This document shows, one piece after another, positions 12,690-21,007 of a stretch of 45,091 bases of DNA. A program made the position numbers and the translations under genes. The DNA comes from VRUE01 sp040508545 (GTDB lineage Bacteria; Actinomycetota; Thermoleophilia; Solirubrobacterales; 70-9), in contig JBEVMR010000037.1 of NCBI GenBank assembly GCA_040508545.1, forward strand, positions 1 through 45,091, in the 5' to 3' direction. The notes beneath the pieces were generated by a model that worked only from the letters and a program-made list of their open reading frames with translations, did no database searches and was not told where the DNA came from. How positions within the stretch are numbered: the stretch's first letter is position 1; every line of letters begins with the position of its first letter.

Positions 12690-13469
12690 TCTCGCGCCTT
12701 TGCGGCACTGACCGCCAAGCTGCCCCAGGGCTGGGGCGACCTGGCCAGGCAGATCGGCCTGCTCGTCCTCGTCGATCTCGCTTACGAGACCGTGCGCGGA
12801 ATGGCCGACGGGCAGCGCGCTGTCGCCTTCGCCAACGGCCAGCAGATCATCGACATCGAGCGCTCGACCCACACCTTCTTCGAGCCCGGCTGGCAGGCGT
12901 TCTTCACCCAGGCGCAGTGGTTGATCGACTTCGCCAACCAGGTCTACATGAACAGCCAGTTCGCGGTCGTCGTCGCCTTCTTCTTCTGGGTCTACTTCTT
13001 CCACAACGACGCCTACTACTTCATCCGCAACATGTTCATGGTCTCGATGGGGCTGGCGCTGCTCGGCTACGCCTTCTACCCGACCGCGCCCCCGCGCTTC
13101 TTCGGCGAGTACGGCTTCGTCGACACGATCAACGACTTCTCCAGCGTCAACCACGACTCGGGCCTGGCCAAAGCCTTCATCAACCCCTACGCCGCGGTGC
13201 CGAGCATGCACTGCGCCTTCTCGTCGATGCTCGGCCTCAGCGCCTTCCGCCTGGTCAAGCGCCGCCCATTCAAAGTTCTCTGGCTCTGCTGGCCGCTGCT
13301 CGTCGCCTGGGTCGTGATCGTCACCGGCAACCACTACTGGATCGACGTCGCCCTTGGCTGGGGAGTAGCCGCAGCTTCAGCTCTAGTAGCCAGCCGGCTG
13401 CTGGCCCGCGCCCGACCGCACGCCTGGGCCTGGCGGGCGCGCTCCGCGCCGCAAGAGGCCGAGGCTTAG
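12687..13469 (+). CDS. PAP2-superfamily membrane phosphatase/transferase (inositol-lipid locus)
   Basis: 260 aa with about six hydrophobic segments. The PAP2 residues are YPTAPPR (about 131-137), AAVPSMHCAFS with the catalytic-type His, and GNHYWIDVALG with the second His. This layout resembles the Aur1/inositolphosphotransferase branch of PAP2 proteins. Placement directly before a CDP-alcohol phosphatidyltransferase and Ino1 suggests a role in dephosphorylating or transferring inositol-containing lipid intermediates. That role is inference from context. A Lys/Arg/Ala-rich C-terminal tail faces the cytoplasm. Confidence 0.85.
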   Translation: MSRAFAALTAKLPQGWGDLARQIGLLVLVDLAYETVRGMADGQRAVAFANGQQIIDIERSTHTFFEPGWQAFFTQAQWLIDFANQVYMNSQFAVVVAFFFWVYFFHNDAYYFIRNMFMVSMGLALLGYAFYPTAPPRFFGEYGFVDTINDFSSVNHDSGLAKAFINPYAAVPSMHCAFSSMLGLSAFRLVKRRPFKVLWLCWPLLVAWVVIVTGNHYWIDVALGWGVAAASALVASRLLARARPHAWAWRARSAPQEAEA

Positions 13470-13526
13470 GCGCGATTCATCGCCGCCTCGTCCCTGGCGC
13501 CGGACCGATCGTTTAGCCTCACGTCA

Positions 13527-14192
13527 ATGGATTCGTCGGCGCCCCCGAGCGCCCCGAGCAGCCGCCGCAACGGGCGCCAACCGCGCAACGGCCAGGAGCT
13601 GCGGGCCTACGCCCGCGATCGCCTGATCGAGTCGCGGCTGACCCCGAACGCGATCTCGATCGCCGGGCTCGTCGGCAACCTGATCGCCGCCGCGCTCGTC
13701 ACCCAGAGACTCTTCTTCTTAGCCGGGGTCGCCTTCATCCTCGGCTCGGTGATGGACACGCTGGACGGGCGCTACTCGCGCATGTCCGGCAAGGGCACCC
13801 TCTTCGGCGCCTTTCTCGACTCGACCTTGGACCGGATCGAGGAGGGGATCGTGCTCGCCGCGGTCGCCGGCTACTTCGCCGCCACCGGCGACGATTTCGC
13901 CGCTGCGATGTGCGTCGTCGCGGTGCTCGGCTCGCTGATGGTGTCCTACACGCGGGCCCGCGCCGAGGCGCTCGGCGTCGAGTGCAAGGTCGGGTTGGCG
14001 ACGCGTCCCGTGCGGGTAGTCATACTCTCCATCGGCTTGGTCTTCGCAAAGGGTGCCGGGCTCGGGGATTTCGAGCTTCTGGCGCCGGCGGTCTATCTGA
14101 TCGCGGCGCTGACCATCGTCACGACGATCCAGCGCGTATGGCACGTCCGAAACGAGCTTTCAAACGAGGCCCAACGGCCGCCCGAGCTGTAA
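13527..14192 (+). CDS. CDP-alcohol phosphatidyltransferase (probable phosphatidylinositol-phosphate synthase)
   Basis: 221 aa with about five membrane segments. The family motif D-x2-D-G-x2-[A/S]-R-x8-G-x3-D-x3-D is read as DTLDGRYSRMSGKGTLFGAF followed by LDSTLD, with Ser in place of the usual Ala. It transfers a phosphatidyl group from CDP-diacylglycerol to an alcohol. With the inositol-3-phosphate synthase starting 62 bp downstream, the acceptor is most likely inositol-3-phosphate, as in actinobacteria. Cytoplasmic N-terminus is Arg/Asn-rich. Confidence 0.9.
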   Translation: MDSSAPPSAPSSRRNGRQPRNGQELRAYARDRLIESRLTPNAISIAGLVGNLIAAALVTQRLFFLAGVAFILGSVMDTLDGRYSRMSGKGTLFGAFLDSTLDRIEEGIVLAAVAGYFAATGDDFAAAMCVVAVLGSLMVSYTRARAEALGVECKVGLATRPVRVVILSIGLVFAKGAGLGDFELLAPAVYLIAALTIVTTIQRVWHVRNELSNEAQRPPEL

Positions 14193-14254
14193 CCAGGCGC
14201 TGTCGCAGGTTTGCTTTGCCAGTCAGACAGATCGAGGAAGGAACCTAGAACTTC

Positions 14255-15403
14255 ATGAGCGAGACCAACGGAGCCGGCTCCAACGGCGCCCCCCATACGG
14301 ATGAGAAGGTCCGCGTCGCGATAGTCGGCGTCGGCAACTGCGCCAACTCCTTCATCCAGGGAGTCCAGTACTACAAGGACGCCGACCCCGCCGACGAAGT
14401 CCCGGGCTTGATGCACGTCGAGCTCGGCGGCTACCACGTCCGCGACGTCGAGTTCGTCGCCGCCTTCGACATCGACTCCGAGAAGGTCGGCAAGGACCTC
14501 TCCGAGGCGATCTGGTCGGGGCAGAACGACACGATCAAGTTCGCCGACGTGCCTGAGCTCGGGATCAAGGTCGAGCGCGGGATGACCCACGACGGCCTCG
14601 GCAAGTACCTCAAAGAGAAGATCACCAAAGCGCCCGGGGAGACCGCTGACATCGTCGGCATCCTCAAAGAGAGCAAGGCGGACGTGCTGGTCTGCTACCT
14701 GCCGGTCGGCTCCGAGGAGGCGACCAAGTGGTACGTCGAGCAGGCGCTCGCGGCGGGCGTCGGCTTCGTCAACTGCCTGCCGGTCTTCATCGCCCGCGAG
14801 GACTACTGGGACAAGCGCTTCAAGGAGGCCGGCCTGCCGATCATCGGCGACGACATCAAGTCCCAGGTCGGGGCGACGATCGTCCACCGCCAGCTCGCCC
14901 GGCTCTTCCACGACCGCGGCGTTCGGGTCGAGCGCACCTCGCAGCTCAACGTCGGCGGCAACATGGACTTCTACAACATGCTCGAGCGCGAGCGGCTCGA
15001 CTCGAAGAAGATCTCGAAGACCAACGCGGTCACCTCGATCATGGGCCACGAGCTGCCCGACAAAGACGTCCACGTCGGCCCCTCCGACTACGTCCCGTGG
15101 CTGACCGACCGCAAGTGGGCGCACATCCGGGTCGAGGGCAAAGCCTTTGGCGACGTGCCGCTCACCGTCGAGCTGAAGCTCGAGGTCTGGGACTCGCCCA
15201 ACTCGGCCGGCGTCGTGATCGACGCGGTGCGGCTGATCAAGCTGGCGCTCAACAACGGCATCGCCGGCCAGCTCGACGGCCCCTCCAGCTACCTGATGAA
15301 GTCGCCGCACAGCCAGCGGCCTGACGACGAGGCGCGCGAGCAGACCGAGGAGTTCATCGCCGAGAACGCACGGGGCAAGAACCCGGCCGTTGTCAGCTCC
15401 TGA
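14255..15403 (+). CDS. ino1: Inositol-3-phosphate synthase
   Basis: 382 aa, actinobacterial-type MIPS. It converts glucose-6-phosphate to inositol-3-phosphate with NAD. The N-terminal Rossmann motif is VAIVGVGNCANSFIQG. Central conserved stretches include VNCLPVFIA, GDDIKSQVGATIVHR and LNVGGNMDFYNML, followed by GPSDYVPWL and NSAGVVIDA. It is flanked by lipid-forming genes, so the product probably feeds phosphatidylinositol-phosphate. A purine-rich stretch (GAGGAAGGAA) lies about a dozen bases before the ATG. Confidence 0.96.
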   Translation: MSETNGAGSNGAPHTDEKVRVAIVGVGNCANSFIQGVQYYKDADPADEVPGLMHVELGGYHVRDVEFVAAFDIDSEKVGKDLSEAIWSGQNDTIKFADVPELGIKVERGMTHDGLGKYLKEKITKAPGETADIVGILKESKADVLVCYLPVGSEEATKWYVEQALAAGVGFVNCLPVFIAREDYWDKRFKEAGLPIIGDDIKSQVGATIVHRQLARLFHDRGVRVERTSQLNVGGNMDFYNMLERERLDSKKISKTNAVTSIMGHELPDKDVHVGPSDYVPWLTDRKWAHIRVEGKAFGDVPLTVELKLEVWDSPNSAGVVIDAVRLIKLALNNGIAGQLDGPSSYLMKSPHSQRPDDEAREQTEEFIAENARGKNPAVVSS

Positions 15404-16688
15404 GCGACTCTCGATAGCTCAGGTCTCGCCTCACCGGCGGGCCACCCCCAAACCGGTCAACGAGTTCGTCGGGCGGCTCTCCGAGGAGCTTGAGCGGCGC
15501 GGGCACGAGGTGACTCGCGTCTTTTCCGGCAATCCGGTCAAACGGCTGCTCGGCGGTGACCCGCCGGACATCGTCCACGTCCACGAGCCGTTTGCGCCCA
15601 GCGTGTCATCGGCGGCGCTGCGCCACTCCTACTCGCTCAACGTCGCCACCTTCCACAAGCCGCAGGAGCGCGTGCTCTCGACCCAGGTGGCGCGGCCGTT
15701 GGTCGAGATCTTCTTCGGTCGCCTCGACGCGCGCACCGTCGCCTCGCCGGCGACCGGCGAGCTGCTCGAGCGCTACTTTCCCGGACCGTACGAGCTGGTC
15801 GAGGGGGCTGGGGGGGAGCGGGAATGGAGCGCGGTGGCCGGCGAGTTCGAAGCGATCTACCGCCGCCTGCTCGCCCGCCGGCACGACCGGCGGGGGGACC
15901 CCGAGGTGCGGCGCCGCATCGCCCAGCGCCCGCTGATCGAGGTCGACCTGCACATGCACACCGACCACTCGCCCGACTGCGCGACGCCGGTGAAAGTGCT
16001 GCTGGAGACGGCGCGGGACCGCGGCCTCGGCGCGATCGCGATCACCGACCACAACGAGGTCTCCGGGGCGCTGGAGGCGCGGCGGATCGCGCAGGAGATG
16101 GGCGATATCGAGGTGATCGTCGCCGAGGAGGTGAAGACGGCCGAGCAGGGTGAGGTGATCGGCCTCTTCCTCGAGGAGAAGATCCCGCGGGGGATGACGA
16201 TGGCGGAGACGATCGCCGAGATCCGCCGCCAGGCCGGACTCGTCTACGTCCCGCATCCCTTTGACCGCTTCCACTCGGTGCCCGATTACGAGCACCTGCT
16301 CGACATCGTCGAGGAGATCGACATCCTCGAGGTCTTCAACCCGCGGGTGGCGCTGACCGCCTTCAACGAAGAGGCGGAGAGGTTCGCCCGCAAGTACCGG
16401 ATCGTGCCCGGCGCCGGGTCGGACAGCCACGTCGCCCAGGGGCTCGGCAGCGTGCGGGTGCGGATCCACGAGTTCGACGGGCCGGCGGAGTTCCTCGAGG
16501 CGATGCGCGACGCCGACATCACCCGCAAGCACAAGAACCTCGTCTACGTGCAGGCGCTGAAGCTGCTGCAGACGGCCGGACGGCCGAAGGCGCCGAAGCG
16601 CAGCGTTCCCGACGCCAAGCCGGTGCGGGGCGGGCGGCCGCGCAAGAAGCGCCGCTCGGTCGGGGGTCGGGCGTCCGGCAAGAGCTGA
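15390..16688 (+). CDS. Fusion: PimA-like glycosyltransferase N-terminal half plus PHP phosphoesterase
   Basis: 432 aa, TTG start overlapping the ino1 stop by 14 bp. Residues about 5-140 resemble the acceptor-side Rossmann half of GT4 enzymes of the PimA type (IAQVSPHRRATPKPVNEF, DIVHVHEPFAPS, VATFHK, GELLERYFPG). The sugar-nucleotide-binding C-terminal GT half is missing. From about 183 a PHP domain begins: DLHMHTDHSPDC, AITDHNEVSG, VPHPFDRFHS and GAGSDSHVAQGLG supply the metal-binding His/Asp set. The tail is very basic. The likely activity is metal-dependent phosphoester hydrolysis; the GT half may only bind a phosphoinositol-type ligand. Both ideas are inference. Confidence 0.82.
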   Translation: MSAPERLSIAQVSPHRRATPKPVNEFVGRLSEELERRGHEVTRVFSGNPVKRLLGGDPPDIVHVHEPFAPSVSSAALRHSYSLNVATFHKPQERVLSTQVARPLVEIFFGRLDARTVASPATGELLERYFPGPYELVEGAGGEREWSAVAGEFEAIYRRLLARRHDRRGDPEVRRRIAQRPLIEVDLHMHTDHSPDCATPVKVLLETARDRGLGAIAITDHNEVSGALEARRIAQEMGDIEVIVAEEVKTAEQGEVIGLFLEEKIPRGMTMAETIAEIRRQAGLVYVPHPFDRFHSVPDYEHLLDIVEEIDILEVFNPRVALTAFNEEAERFARKYRIVPGAGSDSHVAQGLGSVRVRIHEFDGPAEFLEAMRDADITRKHKNLVYVQALKLLQTAGRPKAPKRSVPDAKPVRGGRPRKKRRSVGGRASGKS

Positions 16689-16717
16689 TGCACGAGGCAA
16701 GAGCTGGTGCATGAGGC
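16680..16717 (+). repeat. Imperfect 19-bp tandem duplication at a gene junction
   Basis: AAGAGCTGATGCACGAGGC (16680-16698) is followed at once by AAGAGCTGGTGCATGAGGC (16699-16717), with two mismatches. The upstream gene stops in the first copy (TGA); the GTG start of the next gene lies in the second. Confidence 0.8.
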
Positions 16718-17369
16718 GCGGGCGAAAGGAAGCGCGGCCGGGCCGTCAAAGAACTCGCCAAGCGTGCCGGCGACCGACGACGAGATAAGAGAGAAGTACC
16801 TGGAGCGCGCGATCCGCGAGCTCAACAACCTGACCCACGAGGTCCAGGAGTGCAAGCACTGCCCGCGGGGCAAGCTGATGCCGGTGCTCGGCTCGGGCCA
16901 CCCGCAGGCCGACGTCTTCATGATCAAGCACGCCCCCGGCGTCGCCGAGATCGAAGAGGGAGTCGCCTTCTACGGCCGCCCTGGCAACGCCCTGATGAAA
17001 AGCTTCAAGCGGCTGGGGATCGACCCGCTGGTCGTCTACGGCACGCTCTGCGTCAAGTGCCCGATCGCCGAGCCCGACCTCGCCGCCGAGGAGTGCGTGC
17101 GCCGGATGGTCGAGGAGCTGGCGATCGTGCAGCCGAAGATCGTCGTGATCATGGGCGAGCCCGCCCTGCGCGTGCTCAACGGCCTCCAGGTTCCGCTTGC
17201 GCGCAAGGTCGAGCCGCGCGAGGGCGAGGTCCAGGCCTTCACTCCCACGATCGACGCCCTCTACACGCCGGACATCGACGAATCACTCGACGAAGAGGGC
17301 GCCAAGCAGCGCTTCTGGCGGTCGTTCAAGGTGCTCGGCGACTGGTACGAGGATCTGCCGCCTTACTAG
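16707..17369 (+). CDS. Uracil-DNA glycosylase-like protein with altered active-site motifs
   Basis: 220 aa, GTG start. The fold motifs of family 4-type UDGs are present: MPVLGSGHPQADVFMI, APGVAEIEEGVAFYGRPGNA, LCVKCPIAEPD, and PKIVVIMGEPALRVL. Four Cys (ECKHC, then CVKC and EEC) are placed to bind a [4Fe-4S] cluster. The usual GEAPG motif is changed (KHAPG), and the C-terminal HPS loop reads YTPDIDESLD without the His. It may be a non-canonical glycosylase or a DNA-binding relative; uracil excision should not be assumed. It ends 4 bp before the convergent gene. Confidence 0.8.
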   Translation: MHEARAKGSAAGPSKNSPSVPATDDEIREKYLERAIRELNNLTHEVQECKHCPRGKLMPVLGSGHPQADVFMIKHAPGVAEIEEGVAFYGRPGNALMKSFKRLGIDPLVVYGTLCVKCPIAEPDLAAEECVRRMVEELAIVQPKIVVIMGEPALRVLNGLQVPLARKVEPREGEVQAFTPTIDALYTPDIDESLDEEGAKQRFWRSFKVLGDWYEDLPPY

Positions 17370-17373
17370 GGTG

Positions 17374-18255
17374 CTAACCCGTGAGGTCGAACTCGGCGGC
17401 AAGGGGGATCAGCTGCCAATTTCGAGCCGATCGCCCAGATTCGTAGTGGATCTCCTTCGACATTCGATAACGCCCCGGCGTCATCGAAGGTGGAATCCAA
17501 AACGGAGAACACGGCGTGCCGGCTTGACCGCTACCCGCGATGTACAGAGGCAGGATGAAGGATCTGGGGCTCTCGGGCACCCTGATCCAGGTCGATCCTT
17601 CGAGTCGTTCGATCGCATAGTGCGCGCCGTAGAAGGCGATCGCCGTGCCGAAGTTCTCTATCCGGCCGAAGACCGTTTGTTCCGGCGAGTAGGAGTCTGA
17701 GTTCAGGCTGAGTTGCGTCTTCCTGGTCGGCATGACGACGCGGAAATAGATGCCGTATCCGCCGAGCTTGTGCCCGGCCTCGTCGTGAAAGATCACCCTG
17801 ACGCGATACCGGGCTGGGGTCTCGTCGACCGAGAAGGTGGCTCCAGCGTTGCGTCGGGGGCTCACGGTGCCGAGATGCCGGCGTTGTTCGGCGATCGTCT
17901 CGAGGACGCGCCCCTGCCAGTCCACGCGAGTCAGCGAGGTCGTCACATCCCAGTCGAGCTTAGGAGCGGGCGTACCTCGCAGCCGGAAAAGCTTGTACCC
18001 CACGGTTCCCTCACCCACGAGCAGTGCGGAAAGCGGCTTCAGGCGAAGACTGGCGGGGCCGAATCCAATCCGTCCCGTCGCGGGAGGGCTGTGCAGCTTT
18101 CTCATGCGCTTGAGCGGTGCGAGGTAATCGTGGACAACGGCGCCTTCGCAGAACGGCGGCGCAGGTTCGTAGGTGACCGCGATGGCAGGTTGGGCTGTCA
18201 CGAACCCCACGCACGCGGTGGCCGCGACGATCGCTCCGAGCCGCGACCTCTTCAT
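17374..18255 (-). CDS. Hypothetical secreted protein with Ig-like C-terminal domain
   Basis: 293 aa with a signal peptide (about 1-26, ending AIA). The middle is beta-rich. The C-terminal third (about 190-290: SLNSDSYSPEQTVFGRIENF, then GRYRMSKEI) has the look of a bacterial immunoglobulin-like beta sandwich. No catalytic motif seen. Its ATG overlaps the stop of the LLM oxidoreductase by 4 bp, so it is in the same transcript although the functions look unrelated. Confidence 0.75.
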   Translation of the reverse strand: MKRSRLGAIVAATACVGFVTAQPAIAVTYEPAPPFCEGAVVHDYLAPLKRMRKLHSPPATGRIGFGPASLRLKPLSALLVGEGTVGYKLFRLRGTPAPKLDWDVTTSLTRVDWQGRVLETIAEQRRHLGTVSPRRNAGATFSVDETPARYRVRVIFHDEAGHKLGGYGIYFRVVMPTRKTQLSLNSDSYSPEQTVFGRIENFGTAIAFYGAHYAIERLEGSTWIRVPESPRSFILPLYIAGSGQAGTPCSPFWIPPSMTPGRYRMSKEIHYESGRSARNWQLIPLAAEFDLTG

Positions 18256-19028
18256 GGCGCGGCGGCCTCGGCCACGGTGGTCATCGACTCGACCTTGGCG
18301 CTGGCCAGGCCCCTGACCACGATCGTGTCGAGGGCGGTGTAGGCGGCGAGCTTCTTGCAGGCTGTGTCGCCGTCAGCCGCGGCTACGCCAACCGTGCCCT
18401 CGGGCTCGCCGAGGCGGTCGAAGTGGTTGCGGTAGCCGGCGTGGAGGTCGCGGTAGAAGGACTCCTCCTTGGCGAGGCGCTCGGCGGCGTCGGGGCCTAC
18501 TGCGGTGCGGACGTAGCCGAAGACCGGTGGGCACTCGCGGCCTGCCTCGCTCGCCCCGGCTTCGACCTGGCCGCGGGCTTTGGCGGCGAACTCCGGCGTC
18601 ATCCAGTTGAAGAAGACGCCGTCGAACTCGGCGCCGGCGAGGGCGCACATCTTCGGCCCCATCGCGGCGAGGACGAGGCGCACGCCGGGCAGCTGCTCGC
18701 GCAGCTCGGGCAGCGACTCGCGCATCCGCGTCAGCGGCTTCTTCGAGAAGCCGGCTCCGACGCCGAGCCAGAGCTTCGCCGGATCGATGCCGACCCGCGC
18801 GATGTCGGCGGCGATCTCCTGCGGAGGCGTGCGGTCGAGGGCGATCACGGCGACGCCGAGGTCGGCCTCGGGCGCCGCGGCGGCGAACTCGGCCAGCGTC
18901 TCCAAGCCCTTGGCGCCGGGGTGGTCGTTGGACCAGAGCGAGTCGTAGCCGAGCTCGGCGCAGCGCGCGGCGAGCGGCCGCGCCACTTCGGCGTCGAGCC
19001 CTGCGGCGACGCCGAATCCGCGAGGCAT
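18252..19028 (-). CDS. LLM-class (luciferase-like) flavin/F420 oxidoreductase
   Basis: 258 aa from MPRGFGVAAGLDAEV. TIM-barrel motifs of the family: ELGYDSLWSNDHPGAKGLET near the N-terminus, LGVAVIALDRTPPQEIAADI, LWLGVGAGFS, and VRLVLAAMGPKM. Members use FMN or coenzyme F420; actinobacterial members often use F420. It is shorter than typical (about 290-340 aa). The open frame extends upstream but overlaps the methyltransferase; the ATG sharing a base with the methyltransferase stop (TGATG at 19030-19026) is preferred. Confidence 0.82.
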   Translation of the reverse strand: MPRGFGVAAGLDAEVARPLAARCAELGYDSLWSNDHPGAKGLETLAEFAAAAPEADLGVAVIALDRTPPQEIAADIARVGIDPAKLWLGVGAGFSKKPLTRMRESLPELREQLPGVRLVLAAMGPKMCALAGAEFDGVFFNWMTPEFAAKARGQVEAGASEAGRECPPVFGYVRTAVGPDAAERLAKEESFYRDLHAGYRNHFDRLGEPEGTVGVAAADGDTACKKLAAYTALDTIVVRGLASAKVESMTTVAEAAAP

Positions 19029-20455
19029 CAGGCGTCGCCTTCGCCGCTGTGGACTTTTGACGTGCCAGAGGACGTAGAAAGTTGATGACGGCGCGTCGAG
19101 GAGCCCTTCTCGAAGAGGGCGACGCACTCGATGTGGGGGGTCTGGGGGAACATGTCGACCGGCTTCACGCGGCGCAGGGTATATCCCGCCTCGACCAGCT
19201 GGGCGGCGTTCGGCGCCAGCGTCGTCGGGTTGCAGGAGACGTAGACGATCTTCTTTGCCTCGCACTCGAGCACGCGCCGGACGATCTTCTGCGAGAGGCC
19301 GGCGCGGGGCGGATCGAGCAGGACGACGTCGGGCTTGCCGGCTTGCTCCACCAGGGGCCTGACGCCGGTTCTCGCGCTGCCGGCGAGGAAGCGCGCGTTC
19401 TCGATCCCGTTGCGCTCGGCGTTGCGCTCGGCGTCGGCGATCGCGTCGGAGACGAGCTCCAAGCCCCAGATCTCGCCGGCGCGGCCGGCCATGCTCAGGC
19501 CGATCGTGCCGATCCCGCAGTAGAGGTCGAAGACGCGCTCGCCGCCGCTCAGCCCGGCGTACTCGGCGGCGACCGAGTAGAGCCGCTCGGCCATCTCGGT
19601 GTTGGTCTGGAAGAAGGCGTTGTGGGACATCTCGAACTCGAGTCCGCAGAGCTGCTCGCGCAGCAGTTCCTCGCCGAGCACGCCTGTCGGCCCCTCGCTG
19701 CCGCCGGAGCCGTCGTCGACCACGGTGTGCAGGTCGACGGGCGGCTTGGGCAGGCGTTTCGGTGTGGTCACCAGGCGGGTCTGGATCTGGCCGCTGCGCT
19801 TGCCCTCGCGCACGACGAGGTTGCAGAGGGTGCCCGCGCCGGCCGGCCGGTCGTACGGGGCGACGGCTTCATCGCGCGCCCATTCGCGCACCTCGTTGCG
19901 GGCCGCGTTGCCGCGCTCGGAGGCGAGCAGGCAGTCCTCGACTCCGATCACCAGGTCCCAGCGGCCGCTGGCGTGGAAGCCGAGCACGGTCTCCTCGTCG
20001 CGGAGGCCGAAGGAGTATTCGAGCTTGTTGCGGTAGCGCCATTGCTCCCCGGCCGGCTCGATCTCCTCAAGCTCGAAGCCGTCGAGGTTGCCGATCCGGC
20101 GCAGCGCCTCGTCGACTTGGTTGCGCTTCTCGACCAGCTGCTGCTCGTAAGCGAGGCCTTGCCACGGCGCCCCCGGGCAGGGCTCGCCTTCGTGCAGGCA
20201 GCGGTTCGCGATCCGGTCGGCCCCGGGCCGCAGCAGCTCGACCGCGCGCGCCTCGGCGAAGCGCTTCTTCGGTTTGGTGACCTCTGCCCGCACTAGGTCG
20301 CCGGGCAGGCCGCCGGCGACGAAGACGACGTATCCGCCGACCCGGGCGACACCGCGCCCGCCGAAGGCGAGCGAGTCGATCTCGACCTCGAGCTGCTCGC
20401 CGCGCCGCGGACGGGATGCCCCCTCAGGGCGCGTTTGTTGCCCTATGGACGACAA
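19028..20455 (-). CDS. RNA m5U methyltransferase, RumA/TrmA family
   Basis: 475 aa. TRAM domain (about 18-80; VEIDSLAFGGRGVARVGGYV), then the RumA-type insert, then a Rossmann SAM-binding domain with FDLYCGIGTIGLSMA, LLDPPRAGLS, and the catalytic Cys in YVSCNPTTLAPN, ending with the base-positioning VDMFPQTPHIECVALF. It methylates C5 of uridine in 23S rRNA or tRNA. Of the four [4Fe-4S] Cys typical of RlmD, only two are clear in CLHEGEPCPGAPW (the GGC position is PGA), so the cluster may be absent. Which uridine is modified cannot be told from sequence. Confidence 0.92.
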   Translation of the reverse strand: MSSIGQQTRPEGASRPRRGEQLEVEIDSLAFGGRGVARVGGYVVFVAGGLPGDLVRAEVTKPKKRFAEARAVELLRPGADRIANRCLHEGEPCPGAPWQGLAYEQQLVEKRNQVDEALRRIGNLDGFELEEIEPAGEQWRYRNKLEYSFGLRDEETVLGFHASGRWDLVIGVEDCLLASERGNAARNEVREWARDEAVAPYDRPAGAGTLCNLVVREGKRSGQIQTRLVTTPKRLPKPPVDLHTVVDDGSGGSEGPTGVLGEELLREQLCGLEFEMSHNAFFQTNTEMAERLYSVAAEYAGLSGGERVFDLYCGIGTIGLSMAGRAGEIWGLELVSDAIADAERNAERNGIENARFLAGSARTGVRPLVEQAGKPDVVLLDPPRAGLSQKIVRRVLECEAKKIVYVSCNPTTLAPNAAQLVEAGYTLRRVKPVDMFPQTPHIECVALFEKGSSTRRHQLSTSSGTSKVHSGEGDA

Positions 20456-20470
20456 AGGCGCCCCGTCGCC

Positions 20471-20920
20471 CTAGCTGAGTTTCTTGCGCGCGCGGCGCGC
20501 CGCCTGGGTCGCCTGTTTGCGCACCGGGGCGGTGCGGCCGCCGACCTCTTTGCGCGCCTGTTTGACCAGCCGCTCCAGCTCTTTGAGCATGCCGTCGGTC
20601 TGGCGGCGACCGCGTTTGATCAGGTCGGAGACCATCTTCTCGGCGTCGCCGCGGGTCATCCGACCGCGCTTGACGGCGTCGTCGACGACCTCCTGCAGGC
20701 GATCGCGGCTGAGCGTGACGCTGTGTTCGAGGCTCTCGCGGAACTGCTCGACGCTCTTGTCGAGGCCGGTGGTGCTGTTCCGGCTCGCAGCTTTTTTGGC
20801 CGCTTTCGGTTTCGCTTTCGGTTTTTTGGCGGCGGGTTTACGAGCGGGCGCTTTTTTTGCGCGCGTCCCGGCTTTCGCTTTTTTCGTCGCTTTGCCGGTG
20901 GTCTCTTTTTTTGCCGCCAT
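20471..20920 (-). CDS. Lys/Ala-rich histone-H1-like protein with phasin-like helical domain
   Basis: 149 aa. Residues 1-48 are Lys/Ala/Pro-rich (KKAKAGTRAKKAPARKPAAK), like bacterial histone-H1-like tails. Residues about 50-125 form amphipathic helices (GLDKSVEQFRESLEHSVTLS, GRMTRGDAEKMVSDLIKRG) similar to the phasin-like regulators of polyhydroxyalkanoate granules. A second basic tail ends RRARKKLS. It could bind nucleic acid, storage granules, or both. Its stop lies 15 bp downstream of the RumA-family start on the same strand. Confidence 0.72.
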   Translation of the reverse strand: MAAKKETTGKATKKAKAGTRAKKAPARKPAAKKPKAKPKAAKKAASRNSTTGLDKSVEQFRESLEHSVTLSRDRLQEVVDDAVKRGRMTRGDAEKMVSDLIKRGRRQTDGMLKELERLVKQARKEVGGRTAPVRKQATQAARRARKKLS

Positions 20921-21007
20921 TACTTGTCTCCTATTGCCGAGGTGTAAGAAGGTCGAGTCTGCCTTTACCCGCGCTGGGCGGTGCTAAATGCAGCTTCGTG
21001 GGACTGA

